From positions 1 through 64,000 of the forward strand of contig NZ_JMDW01000005.1 of assembly GCF_000691525.1 (NCBI RefSeq): DNA of 64,000 bases. Reading direction: 5' to 3'. Positions 9,932 through 18,882 of the stretch are shown piece after piece. The position numbers and the translations under genes are program-made. The notes below the pieces were generated by a model that was given only the letters and a program-made list of their open reading frames with translations, searched no databases and had not been told where the DNA came from. The DNA is from Mycolicibacterium neoaurum ATCC 25795 (lineage in GTDB: Bacteria; Actinomycetota; Actinomycetes; Mycobacteriales; Mycobacteriaceae). Each line of letters opens with the position of its first letter. Positions within the stretch are counted from its first letter, which is position 1.

Positions 9932-11496
9932 GAGATCACCTCACCGTCGGCGACGGTGCTGACCTTGTAGGCATCCAGCGAACGCGTCGGAGCGACGGGC
10001 AGGTCCAGGACCAACGCATCTCCGGCCGGGCGGGGCACAGGTGCGCCCGTTCCGGCTGCGAGGATGGAACGCACGTCGGCGGCCCGGAACCGCCGGAACG
10101 CGACCGCCCGATGCAACGCTGCGATGAGCGCCTGCTCGCCGTGGGCCGCGCCCAGAGCCAGCAGGATCTCCAGCTCGGATCCCAGCCGTGTATTGCCGAT
10201 CGCTGCAGCGCCAACTAAGAACGCCTGCGCATCGTCTCCTAGATCGCAGAACTGTTTTTCCACAGTGGTTCTCGGGCGAGGCCCACGATCGGGCGCCGGA
10301 CGGGGCCCGTCGTAGTGGTCATCGAGGATCGAGGCTGATCCGGGTGCGGTGAGTTCATGTTCGGCCACAATCATCCCGGTGCTGGGTTCGATCAGACAGA
10401 CCGCAACGTGATCGATCACCACTGCCACGTGCGTCCCGATCAGCCGGGTGGGCACCGAGTAGCGGGCCGAGCCGTACCGCACACACGAGAGCCGGTCGAC
10501 CTTGCGTAGCACCGAGGCCGGCCCGACCTGCAGCCGCAGCGATGGCAGTGGTTGCAGCAGTTCGTGTTCGGTGACCAGTCGTTCGTCGGGAACAGCGCAG
10601 ATTTCGGAGTGCATCGCGGCGTTGACCTCGGTGCACCACGCGGTCGCGGCCGTGTTGGCTGACCGGACATCGACGGTCACGCCGTCGATCGCGGCCTGGG
10701 TGAGCAGCGGGACGGCAAGGTCGCGTTGGGCGTAGCCGCACAGGTTCTCCACGATGCCCTTGGATTGCGGGTCGTTGGCGTGACAGAAGTCAGGGGCGAA
10801 CCCGTAATGGGAGGCCAGACGCACGTAGTCCGGTGTGGGCACCACGACATTGGCGACCACGCCACCTTTGAGGCAGGCCATCCGGTCGGCCAGTACCCGC
10901 GCTGGGACCCCGCCGACCGCGGCCATGGCCTCGGCGATCAGCGCCAGTGTCGTGGTGGCCTTCTGGTCGGTGGCAAAGCGCACGAATCGCCACCGGGAGA
11001 ACGCCAACACCGCGCAGAACAGGAACAACCCGGGTGCGGCCTGTGCCCAGTCGATGACCAGGTATTCCCCCGGTGACCACACCGCTGGACGGCGACCCGA
11101 ATGATTCTCACTGCGCCACAATGCTTTCGACCCAGCAACTAAGCGACGGAAGTTGCGGGCTGATCCTTCATATCCCGCTGTTCGGGCGATCGGTAGCAGC
11201 CGCTTGGCCGAGATCCGCCCGTGCGACTTCTTCACTCGCTCGGCGACCAGGTCGGCTACCGCATCGTAGTTGTGGGGCCGTTCGGCCCGCGGTGGCGGCG
11301 GTATCCCTGCTTGGTCGGCTTCGAACTTGTCGATGACCTTCTTCACGGTGCGGTGAGTGGTGCCGCACTCCTCAGCGGCGGCCCGGTACGACCCGAGCTG
11401 TTGATAGGCAGAAATGATGTCCATGCGGTCCTTCGCAGACTTCAATGGAACTCCCCGATGGTGATGGCGATTGGTTGGCGCCTTCACCGTCACCAT
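9928..11496 (-). CDS. istA: IS21-family transposase IstA
   Basis: This 522-residue transposase has an N-terminal helix-turn-helix (AKDRMDIISAYQQLGSYRAAAEECGTT) and a DDE integrase core: VIDWAQA, a second Asp in VLADRMACL, and Glu in DPQSKGIVENL. A C-terminal beta-barrel region follows. It is apparently full length and open, translationally coupled to istB by ATGA. It would catalyse cut-and-paste or circle-based transposition with IstB, but the IstB copy here is broken. Confidence 0.92.
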   Translation of the reverse strand: MVTVKAPTNRHHHRGVPLKSAKDRMDIISAYQQLGSYRAAAEECGTTHRTVKKVIDKFEADQAGIPPPPRAERPHNYDAVADLVAERVKKSHGRISAKRLLPIARTAGYEGSARNFRRLVAGSKALWRSENHSGRRPAVWSPGEYLVIDWAQAAPGLFLFCAVLAFSRWRFVRFATDQKATTTLALIAEAMAAVGGVPARVLADRMACLKGGVVANVVVPTPDYVRLASHYGFAPDFCHANDPQSKGIVENLCGYAQRDLAVPLLTQAAIDGVTVDVRSANTAATAWCTEVNAAMHSEICAVPDERLVTEHELLQPLPSLRLQVGPASVLRKVDRLSCVRYGSARYSVPTRLIGTHVAVVIDHVAVCLIEPSTGMIVAEHELTAPGSASILDDHYDGPRPAPDRGPRPRTTVEKQFCDLGDDAQAFLVGAAAIGNTRLGSELEILLALGAAHGEQALIAALHRAVAFRRFRAADVRSILAAGTGAPVPRPAGDALVLDLPVAPTRSLDAYKVSTVADGEVIS

Positions 11497-11584
11497 CGGG
11501 GCCCGCAGTTCCTGATCGACACGACGAACACGGGGTGGGTACTTTTACCTGGCCAAAACCGGATACCTCTACTTGGCCACCAGT

Positions 11585-11609
11585 GGGTACTTTTTCATGG
11601 CCACGGACA
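11585..11609 (-). repeat. IS21 right terminal inverted repeat
   Basis: The reverse complement begins TGTCCGTGGCCATG. Internal copies of the same core lie at about 11525-11580 (TGGCCA separated by AAGTA/AGGTA blocks). The base after it starts the second copy of the ccgtgc target duplication. Confidence 0.85.
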
Positions 11610-11615
11610 CCGTGC

Positions 11616-12220
11616 GGGGCCACCGGCCGCAATTAACCTCTCCCCGAGCTGTTGCCGATAGCCTGCGTGCGATTCTGCACATCGAAGATTGAAACAGTTG
11701 CGCCGCGCCGGAGTGATCTTTGCCTGATCCTGTAGAGCCGCTCCCCCAGCTCGTGATGGTGTGGCCATCCCAGGAACCATCAGCCGGAGCAGAAAGCCAC
11801 CCATCGACCGATGGCATAGACCTCTGACGTGGGGCTGTTGAGTGGGGCGGGCGGGGCTCGAACCCGCGACCAAGGGATTATCGGAAGCAGCATATCGCGG
11901 CAGCTCCACCGATTTCGGATCTAGCGCATACCTGTTGCAATACAAGCAATTTCAGTGATTATCATCACCCCACGCTACAAGAGGATCTCCGGACATCACG
12001 GTCATAATCGTCGAATAATCGTCGGGCAACCAAGGTCTTCATCGATAGTCGCGGCCTTGATGATTCGGCGATGGCTGTGGGTAGTTAGGCTGGCCTGCAG
12101 GTACCGACCCGGAGGAGATTGACGAGCACAATGCAGCAAAGTCGAATCGTACCTCGACGCGATGAGCGATAAAGAGCGGCAAGTATCCGCTGACGTATGC
12201 ACTCATGCTCCCGGGGGGAG
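11616..12220. other. Non-coding flank around att1
   Basis: No convincing gene lies between the IS21 end and the OLD-like gene stop. Apart from att1, I see only a short direct repeat of TAATCGTCG near 12006-12024 inside the element end, which could be part of an integrase-binding region. Open frames here are short and cross att1 or the IS end, so they are not supported. Confidence 0.5.
11841..11881. repeat. att1: copy of the tRNA(CAT) 3' half, left end of element 1
   Basis: This 41-bp stretch is identical to 38121-38161 inside and just beyond the intact tRNA gene, and to 25909-25949. On the minus strand it covers part of the anticodon loop through the T arm and acceptor 3' strand. It diverges from the tRNA within the anticodon region, as expected for a recombination half-site. 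It marks the junction of backbone and element 1. Confidence 0.93.
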
Positions 12221-14251
12221 CTAGCTTCGAGCAGGATCCTCTGGCCTTCCGCCGTTGAGCACTTCGCTCAAGGCGGCGTGTGCAGCCTTGAGGATTTCGA
12301 TTCCTTCCGGACTCGGAATGGCCAGGCCTTCCTCCACGAGGCGGCTCGCCACGACTCGCTTCCCTGGCAGCGGATGACCTGCAGATCGAGCCCAGCCCTT
12401 GATTGTCCTCGGCCACGGTGTTGTCGTGTGTGCCGGTAGATCCGGGAGGTCAGAGATGATCACTCGTTCCGCTCGCGCAGCCTCGTTGATCAGCTTCACG
12501 ACGACCTGCTTGTAGGATTCCGGGTCGAGGACGTTCTCGAGGGTGAGTGCGCCGAGGGCGACGATGCGGTTCTCCGGGACACCAGCATCGATGAGCGCCT
12601 GGCGCAGCCCATGCCCGCCTTGGTCGCCGTCGACCAGATAGGCAACGCGCGCCCCTTCCAAATCCAACTCTGGGTACATCGAGACGGGAACCTCCGAGAG
12701 GCCCGGTGCAACTTGATAGTCCAGATCCTGGGCGTCGATTGCCTTTTTGATCAGCGACGGCAGCAACAACATCTCGGTGGCACCCTCTGTGAGCACCACC
12801 TTGCGTGCTGCCGAGAATGCTGCCGCACCCGCGCCCATGGCAAGCATCAGTGGCGAGTAACCGACGCCTTTTGTCCAGAAGCTGCCCTCAACTAGGCTTC
12901 GTTGTCCGTTGTCGGGGTCGGGCACCACGGCGCGGATATTGGTGCCGAGGTCGGGCGGTAGGCAGGCCGGTGAGTGGGTCGTGTAGATGATCTTCGCTGC
13001 CCTGGTCTGGGTCATGAACTCGTTCACAAGGTCGGCCTGTGCGTCGATGTGGAGGTGAGTCTCAGCCTCGTCGATCAAGAGGACCGGCGGCACTGCCTGC
13101 CCTCTGAGGTTAAGAAACGCCACCAGCGCCACGAACATCTGCAACCCCGCGCTGCGCTCATCGAATCGTGTGATCGCGTACCCATCCTGCTTGATCCGGA
13201 TCTCCAGGCTCACACCGTTAATCTTCATGTGAGCCGCAACATTCGATTGATTCCAGGCCTGCGCGAACTTGCTCTGAAGCGTTTGATTCGCCAGCTCGAT
13301 CAGCGTCTCGCGAGCTCCCTCGTCGCCGTTGTTAATCGCCTTCCACAGTTCGGCGAGCGAGAGCTCAGCCATTCTGCAGATGTTGTCCAGCGCTGCAGGC
13401 GGTGTGTCGACAATCTCTGCAGTTAGGTCATAGCTCGAAGCGAGAAGGCGATGATCGTCGGAGAACAACAGAATTTCCGGTGAGCGGCCCCAGAGAATGT
13501 TCGCAACCTCATCGGTGGGGTCACCTTTCTGGATCCACGCTTGTACTTGTTCTAGCGCCGACCGGATGGGCCCGCCGAGACCGTGCTCATCGAACTCCCC
13601 AATCCATGCGGCTGGGTCGAGTTCGACGGCCTGCTCTTCGGTGCCTAGTTCGCCACACAAATCGAGCGCGTCCAATGCCGCTTTCAGGCGGATTGAGAAC
13701 GATGCGCGCCGTTGTTCGGGTTCCACCACATTGCCGTCCTCGTCCGGGTTGGCAGGCTCAAGATCTGCATTGCCGTCCTCGTCCGGGTTGGCAGGCTCAA
13801 GATCTGCGATGGCCGCATCGGTTCCCGCAGCCTTAAAAGCCTTCAAGGCCAAAGCAAGAGTGGCGAGATTCTTGTACGGAGCTGGAACGATCTCTTTGCC
13901 GATATCGCTCGGACCAGCCGTCCTGGACAGCCATAGTTCTGTTGGCTTCTCGTTTAGGTCGAGATGCGAAACGGCATCTTGGTCGTCACCGTTCAGCCGA
14001 TATTGGACTCGAACGACGACATGATCGTCGAGGACGTCACCTGGAACACCGCGCGATCGCTGGACGAAAGAGAGCGACTCGCCATTATCGATGTAAGCCA
14101 GCGCGTTCAGCAGAGTCGTCTTGCCTGCCTCGTTGGGGCCGACAATGGCCACGACCTTATGGTCGAGATTAATCTGGGCATTCGCCAAGCGTCCAAAGCC
14201 GCTAAACTCTGCCTTCGTTAGTCGCACATCCACCCCCAAATTCCCATGCAT
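12221..14251 (-). CDS. OLD-family ATP-dependent nuclease (AAA ATPase + TOPRIM)
   Basis: This 676-residue protein has Walker A GPNEAGKT at residues 38-45, an ABC-like signature region (RSAGLQMFVAL), Walker B VLLIDEAETHLH, and YTTHSPACL typical of the OLD ATPase. A C-terminal TOPRIM follows, with VVLTEGATEMLLLP (Glu) and VAYLVDGDQGG (DxD). OLD nucleases cut DNA in phage defence (P2 OLD, Gabija GajA, PARIS-like ATPases), usually with a partner. Its ATG overlaps the stop of the hsdM relic (TAATG). The divergent neighbour at 14639 is a specificity-like protein, so the pair may form one defence module. Residues ~173-200 contain an exact duplication of 13 amino acids. Confidence 0.85.
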   Translation of the reverse strand: MHGNLGVDVRLTKAEFSGFGRLANAQINLDHKVVAIVGPNEAGKTTLLNALAYIDNGESLSFVQRSRGVPGDVLDDHVVVRVQYRLNGDDQDAVSHLDLNEKPTELWLSRTAGPSDIGKEIVPAPYKNLATLALALKAFKAAGTDAAIADLEPANPDEDGNADLEPANPDEDGNVVEPEQRRASFSIRLKAALDALDLCGELGTEEQAVELDPAAWIGEFDEHGLGGPIRSALEQVQAWIQKGDPTDEVANILWGRSPEILLFSDDHRLLASSYDLTAEIVDTPPAALDNICRMAELSLAELWKAINNGDEGARETLIELANQTLQSKFAQAWNQSNVAAHMKINGVSLEIRIKQDGYAITRFDERSAGLQMFVALVAFLNLRGQAVPPVLLIDEAETHLHIDAQADLVNEFMTQTRAAKIIYTTHSPACLPPDLGTNIRAVVPDPDNGQRSLVEGSFWTKGVGYSPLMLAMGAGAAAFSAARKVVLTEGATEMLLLPSLIKKAIDAQDLDYQVAPGLSEVPVSMYPELDLEGARVAYLVDGDQGGHGLRQALIDAGVPENRIVALGALTLENVLDPESYKQVVVKLINEAARAERVIISDLPDLPAHTTTPWPRTIKGWARSAGHPLPGKRVVASRLVEEGLAIPSPEGIEILKAAHAALSEVLNGGRPEDPARS
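13730..13807 (-). repeat. Two exact tandem copies of a 39-bp unit inside the OLD-like gene
   Basis: Units 13730-13768 and 13769-13807 are identical and encode two copies of ADLEPANPDEDGN, in frame. Being a multiple of three, gain or loss of a unit would change linker length without breaking the protein. The acidic, Pro-rich character suggests a flexible linker in the ATPase domain insertion. Confidence 0.95.
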
Positions 14252-14453
14252 TAGCAGTCGGCGTCTTCGCTGATGACCTCGAAGTGCAGCGTAGTTGCAT
14301 TGGTCTTGGCGTAAATAGTGACCTCCAGGATGCAGTCAAGGCGGCGCAGGATGGTGAACGGCAAGATCCCCGTGCCGCCGTATTGATTGGGCTGATACGG
14401 CCCCCGCAGCGGTCTGCGATCTTCCAGATCAGGATGGCACTGGTCTGCGCCAT
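14251..14453 (-). pseudogene. Relic of type I restriction methyltransferase (HsdM) N-terminus
   Basis: From ATG 14453 the protein reads MAQTSAILIWKIAD. One base is missing, and the adjacent frame continues with LRGPYQPNQYG...ILPFTILRRLDCILE, the characteristic N-terminal segment of HsdM proteins. Homology stops near 14323, and the remaining residues are unrelated up to the stop at 14251, which overlaps the OLD-like ATG. So about 45 codons of a former hsdM survive, with a frameshift and a large deletion. None of the methyltransferase catalytic motifs remains. It records loss of a restriction-modification gene from this island. Confidence 0.8.
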
Positions 14454-14638
14454 AGCTGCGTGACTCTCCTCGCATTCAGATGTGACATGTTGACAATTAC
14501 CGGTCGTGATGGCTCAGAGCGGTCGTTTGAAGCGGCGCGCGTCGCTAGAAGGCCGTCACCGAGGGCTTAGTGGGTGCCAAACTGACACTGTGCTCATCCC
14601 CATGTTCGCTGCCCGAATGCAACCGTCAGTCGTAGAGC

Positions 14639-16879
14639 ATGGTTGTTGAACGCTCACCGGCTAAGTCCGAGTCAGTGGGTCGGCCTCCTCAGCCGTTGCA
14701 ACGTAGTCCGATCTGGTCGCTGCTACAGGCGATAACAGGAGCTTTCTCCGGAGGAGTCGCGACGCCGGTCTACGTCGTGGCCAATGGCGATGAAAAACTC
14801 TGGCAGCTCGAAGCGCCGAACGAACTCGGCTTTGCCCGTCGAGATGCACCTTCCGAGGCCGAGTTGATTGCTAGCGTCAACTCAATACTGGAGACGCAGC
14901 CCGCGGTAGTCATCCCACCGTGGGACCGTCGACCTGGCGAGCAGATGGACCGGCACGAGGCTGTTGCTCTAAGTTGCACTGCACGACCTAAGCCACATGG
15001 CCTGACCATGGTGTTTCCAGCGTTTTCGTTGGTATCGAGTCGTGGCGAAACGTTTCGACGCCGATTCTTCGAGGCCTGGGAACCGACCACAGTCGCGTAC
15101 ATCGCCGGGGGCCTCACCGGAGTGCACCCAAGTTTCCGTACCGCCGTGGTTTCTGTGCTTCCGCGGACTGATGAGTCCCGGCTTCTGCGGATGTTCGAAA
15201 CGCCGCCCGGTTGGGTGACGGGCGGGGACGATGTGTTTTCGGATATGTGCAGGCTGCTCCGGATGGACGGAGGGAGTACCCAATTCGGTTATGTGCTGCG
15301 CCAGCAACCTGAGGCTGGTGTCCGCCTTGGCTTTCGCGATCTCGACCCGCGTATTGCCCGCCGCCGCGATGGCCTGCGGGAATACGGGGACGCAGCAACC
15401 CTGGGAGCGGTTTTCCACATTTCTCGCGCTCGTTTACGTCCAACCGATCTTGTCCGCGACCACCGTAACGGCGCGGTGCGAGTGATTTCGGGGCGCGACA
15501 TAAGGTCCGACGGCACGATTTCCCCGACAGAAACTGACCCTCGGTGGACACACGACAACGATCAGCCGCTTTTCGCGGGCGACATCGTTGTTCGAGCATT
15601 AAGACATCCCACCGACCGGCGAGGCTTCATCTGGGCGAGAATTTCGGATGACGACCTGCCTGCCGTCGCCAACACGTCCGTCATCACCCTTAGATCCAAG
15701 CATTTGCTATCACCGTTAGCCGAAGCATTCGTTCTGGAATATCTCCGCTCACCCTTGTCGACGGCACTAGGAACAGAACAGTCCGGTTCAACTATCAACG
15801 TTTCCCATCTCGCCGACCTACCGGTTCCGCTCCCTGACCACGACATGGAGACTGCGATGGCTGCAGTCCACCACGCGCTCAACCGTGCTGACGAATGGCG
15901 ACAGGAGGCAGCAGACCTCCTCGACTCTGTCTTCGACGATCCCACCGCGGCCGCCAGCCGCATTCGCATCCTTACCGAAAGTCGGAGGCTGCGCTCAAAG
16001 ATTGAAGCGGCAGAAGCCGTTGATGATTTCGGGCATAGGGTGCGAACGCTCTACCCGCACCCAATTGCGCTGCGATGGCGTCGAATTGAAGCCAACGCAG
16101 CCTCAAGCAGTGAGACAAATGACAATCTCTACCGTGAGATACTCCAGGCCGCCGAAGTTCTCCTCGCGTACCTCGCGAACATCGCACTTGCTCTCGCCCG
16201 GGAGTGCAATCTGCCCGTCGGCGCTGTTACGAATATCCGCGAGAACCTCGGCAGAGGCCATGGCCCCGGACTTGGCGACTGGGTCGCCGTACTAGATGAG
16301 ATCTCGGGACGCCGCTTCAGCCCTATTGACCAACTCATAGGCTTGAGCGACTTACGCGAGTTCGTCGGAAAAGACGACGTAAGCCGAGCGCTGCGCGCAT
16401 TGCGAAACCGACGCAACGACGAGTCTCACGTCAGAGGAGTAGACGCCCTGGAGCTGCCTACCGCCACCGCAGAAGCGCGCAACGAACTCATCGTGCTACT
16501 CACTGCCGCCGACTTCATTGTTGACCTGCCCCTCATCCTCGCCGAGTCCGACGAATGGGACGAACTGTCGAACGAAGGCAGGGTGACATTTCGACAGCTC
16601 AGTGGGGACCATGCTGTAGTGCCCGCCCAAGTTATGCGCTCAGATAGGCGAGTCGAGCGGCATAGTCTCTATCTGCTTGACGCCGAACGACGTCTGCATC
16701 TCTTGCGCCCATTCCTCATCGCCATGCAATGCCCGATCTGCCGCAACCCATCGACATTCCACATCGACCGGTTGACCTCAACGGGCATAGACGTCAAGAG
16801 TCTCGAAGATGGGCACACTACGGCTCGTCCAGACCTCCAAGAATCACTTCAGCGAGCTGGGATCATCAGCAACTCTTGA
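14639..16879 (+). CDS. Type I restriction specificity-like protein (possible defence component)
   Basis: This 746-residue protein has a middle segment (~residues 250-410: FAGDIVVRALRHP, FIWARI, HLLSPLAEAFVLEYLRSP, GSTINVSHLADLPVPLP) that matches the target-recognition/conserved-helix pattern of HsdS subunits. Residues ~115-180 (LTMVFPAFSLVSSRGETFRRRFFE... GLTGVHPSFRTAVV) resemble the region after the catalytic motif of N6-adenine methylases, but no SAM or NPPY motif is visible. The C-terminal third is mostly helical and ends near a CPICRNP cysteine pair. It is divergent from the OLD-like nuclease and hsdM relic. It may supply DNA recognition for that nuclease; the function is inferred. Confidence 0.6.
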   Translation: MVVERSPAKSESVGRPPQPLQRSPIWSLLQAITGAFSGGVATPVYVVANGDEKLWQLEAPNELGFARRDAPSEAELIASVNSILETQPAVVIPPWDRRPGEQMDRHEAVALSCTARPKPHGLTMVFPAFSLVSSRGETFRRRFFEAWEPTTVAYIAGGLTGVHPSFRTAVVSVLPRTDESRLLRMFETPPGWVTGGDDVFSDMCRLLRMDGGSTQFGYVLRQQPEAGVRLGFRDLDPRIARRRDGLREYGDAATLGAVFHISRARLRPTDLVRDHRNGAVRVISGRDIRSDGTISPTETDPRWTHDNDQPLFAGDIVVRALRHPTDRRGFIWARISDDDLPAVANTSVITLRSKHLLSPLAEAFVLEYLRSPLSTALGTEQSGSTINVSHLADLPVPLPDHDMETAMAAVHHALNRADEWRQEAADLLDSVFDDPTAAASRIRILTESRRLRSKIEAAEAVDDFGHRVRTLYPHPIALRWRRIEANAASSSETNDNLYREILQAAEVLLAYLANIALALARECNLPVGAVTNIRENLGRGHGPGLGDWVAVLDEISGRRFSPIDQLIGLSDLREFVGKDDVSRALRALRNRRNDESHVRGVDALELPTATAEARNELIVLLTAADFIVDLPLILAESDEWDELSNEGRVTFRQLSGDHAVVPAQVMRSDRRVERHSLYLLDAERRLHLLRPFLIAMQCPICRNPSTFHIDRLTSTGIDVKSLEDGHTTARPDLQESLQRAGIISNS

Positions 16880-16997
16880 GTGTCCCGCAGGAAACGCGAA
16901 TCGAGTGGGGCATGAATGTCGGACACCAACGCGGCTAGAGATCACCGCTTCGTCTTGCGGTCCGTCGCGGATTGTGAGATTCACCGGGTGGAATCCA

Positions 16998-17192
16998 CTA
17001 GATGATCTTGCAACCATGCTCGACTGACGCGACCCATGGATACCGCCACTCAGCATCACCGTATCCATACGGACCCCAGACGCCGCTGCTGAAGAAGTAA
17101 CCGACGTCGCCGCGAGTGAACTCGTGCACTTCATTAGACCCGCAATCAAGCGGAAAACTCTCGCGCCGTTGCTGCGTCGACACAACTCTCAC
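16998..17192 (-). CDS. Small hypothetical protein
   Basis: This 64-residue reading frame is rich in aromatic and Gly residues (GDVGYFFSSGVWGPYGYGD). It begins at a GTG that overlaps the stop of the 40-residue frame upstream (GTGA), so the two could be coupled. No family is recognised. Alternatively the two are frameshifted parts of one former gene. Support rests on composition and overlap only. Confidence 0.4.
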   Translation of the reverse strand: MRVVSTQQRRESFPLDCGSNEVHEFTRGDVGYFFSSGVWGPYGYGDAEWRYPWVASVEHGCKII

Positions 17193-17311
17193 TTCCAGCC
17201 GGTCATGTCTGCGTGGTCAGAGTCCACGATCGCGTGTCGATCACCGTCTTCGGTTGAGCAGTACTGAACTTGATATCTATCTGCAAACTGCTCCAGCTCA
17301 TCGTCGGTCAT
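17189..17311 (-). CDS. Small hypothetical protein (40 residues)
   Basis: ATG 17311 to TGA 17189 encodes an acidic peptide beginning MTDDELEQFADRYQVQYC and ending DMTGWK. A weak AG-rich sequence precedes the ATG. Its stop overlaps the GTG of the following 64-residue frame. It looks protein-like (mixed polar helix) but I know no homologue. Confidence 0.4.
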   Translation of the reverse strand: MTDDELEQFADRYQVQYCSTEDGDRHAIVDSDHADMTGWK

Positions 17312-17523
17312 GCCCTAACTTTTGCAGGCTCAGGCATCCCGGGCATCCAAACATGGAGATTTGCGCGAGGCCGATCTCGCCAAGATCTTTAATGTTCTCC
17401 GAATATCGGCATATCTTATTGTGAGACAGCAGCTTTCGACCTAATCTACCCACTGCACATCACCCGGCATCTCTCGCGTTGGGTAAGTCCCCTGGTGTGG
17501 TGGGATTTCGGGGGCCGGATGGA

Positions 17524-17542
17524 GTGTTGCGTTTCGCAACAC
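17524..17542 (+). other. Perfect hairpin at the IS256-family left end
   Basis: GTGTTGCG and CGCAACAC flank a TTT loop. It sits between the left inverted repeat and the transposase start. Such structures in IS leaders limit transposase expression from outside promoters; that role is inferred. Confidence 0.6.
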
Positions 17543-17646
17543 CCTTCGGTGTTCGGGGTGTGTTGTTGACCTTGCTGGGGTGGGCCATCGCGTAGTGGTC
17601 AGTGAGTTACCGACCAAAGTGACTCACGCAAAGGACACACGACGCG

Positions 17647-18882
17647 ATGACCCGGGATCATTCTGCCCTGCTCGCCCATCTCGATGCACTGAAGTCCGCT
17701 GATGCGGGCGCAGTGTTCGCCGAGCTGATCCGTAGCGGGCTGCAGCAGCTCATCGAGGCCGAAGCCAGCGCCGCGATCGGCGCCGGCCGCTACGAGCGCA
17801 CCGACGGACGCACCGTGCACCGCAACGGGCACCGCCCCAAGACCATCGCCGCGACCGCCGGTGATGTCGAGGTGCAGATCCCCAAGCTGCGGGCCGGGTC
17901 GTTCTTCCCGTCGCTGCTGGAACGGCGTCGCCGCATCGACCGGGCGTTGCACGCGGTGATCATGGAGGCCTACGTGCACGGCGTGTCGACCCGCAGCGTC
18001 GATGACCTTGTCGCAGCTATGGGGGTGCAGACCGGGGTGTCGAAATCGGAGGTCTCGCGGATCTGTGCCGGCCTGGACAAGGAGGTCGAGGCATTCCGCA
18101 CCCGCAGCCTGGCCCACACGACGTTTCCGTACGTGTTCTGTGATGCGACGTTCTGCAAGGTCCGCGTCGGGGCGCACGTGGTCTCCCAAGCGCTGGTGGT
18201 GGCCACCGGAGTGTCGATCGAGGGCACCCGCGAAGTGCTGGGCACCGCCGTCGGTGACAGTGAGTCCTTCGAGTTCTGGCGCGAGTTCCTGGCATCGTTG
18301 AAAGCCCGCGGTCTGTCCGGGGTGCATCTGGTCATCTCCGATGCCCATGCGGGACTCAAAACAGCTGTCGCACAGCAGTTCACAAACTCATCGTGGCAGC
18401 GTTGCCGGGTGCATCTCATGCGCAATCTGCACACCGCGGTCGCGGCCAAGCACGCTCCGGCCGTCACGGCGGCGGTCAAGACGATCTTCGCCCACACCGA
18501 CCCCGCCGAGGTCGGCGCCCAGTGGGACCGTGTCGCTGATACCTTGGCCGCCAGCTTCCCGAAGGTGGCCGCGATGATGGCCGAGGCCAAAACCGACGTG
18601 CTGGCGTTCACCGCGTTTCCCAGGGCGCACTGGCAGAAGATCTGGTCGAACAACCCCATCGAACGGTTGAACAAGGAGATCAAGCGCCGCGCTGATGTCG
18701 TGGAGATCTTCCCCAACCCGGCAGCGTTTCTGCGGCTGGCCACCGCGGTGGTCATCGAGTCCCACGACGAGTGGCAGGTCACCCGCCGCTATCTCTCCGA
18801 TGTCTCCATGGACGAGCTGCGGGCTGTGATCGCCGCGAAACAGGTTGCTGCAGCGGTTGCGAAACAACACCAAATCGCCTAG
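17647..18882 (+). CDS. IS256-family (mutator-type) transposase
   Basis: This 411-residue protein has the IS256 pattern: YERTDGRTVHRNGHRPK near the N-terminus, DATFCKVR (first Asp), VISDAHAGL (second Asp), WQRCRVHLMRN, and WSNNPIERLNKEIKRR (Glu). It is full length and apparently intact. It resembles the group containing mycobacterial IS1081/IS1245-type elements but is clearly not IS1081 itself. Confidence 0.95.
   Translation: MTRDHSALLAHLDALKSADAGAVFAELIRSGLQQLIEAEASAAIGAGRYERTDGRTVHRNGHRPKTIAATAGDVEVQIPKLRAGSFFPSLLERRRRIDRALHAVIMEAYVHGVSTRSVDDLVAAMGVQTGVSKSEVSRICAGLDKEVEAFRTRSLAHTTFPYVFCDATFCKVRVGAHVVSQALVVATGVSIEGTREVLGTAVGDSESFEFWREFLASLKARGLSGVHLVISDAHAGLKTAVAQQFTNSSWQRCRVHLMRNLHTAVAAKHAPAVTAAVKTIFAHTDPAEVGAQWDRVADTLAASFPKVAAMMAEAKTDVLAFTAFPRAHWQKIWSNNPIERLNKEIKRRADVVEIFPNPAAFLRLATAVVIESHDEWQVTRRYLSDVSMDELRAVIAAKQVAAAVAKQHQIA

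Larger units (their letters stand above)
9054..11609 (-). mobile_element. IS21-family insertion sequence
   Basis: The element is 2556 bp and contains istA and istB on the minus strand. The ends are inverted copies of the form TGTCnnTGGCCAwGnnnAAG. Further internal copies of the TGGCCA...AAGTA motif follow, as expected for IS21-type multiple transposase sites. It is flanked by a perfect 6-bp target duplication, ccgtgc at 9048-9053 and 11610-11615. This fixes the boundaries and shows a simple transposition event. It sits between the backbone gene at 8540 and the leftmost tRNA-derived att copy at 11841. Confidence 0.92.

Noticed and set aside
11569..11817. Minus-strand frame crossing the IS21 right end
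   Set aside because: It joins IS sequence to the flank across the insertion junction, so it cannot be an original gene.
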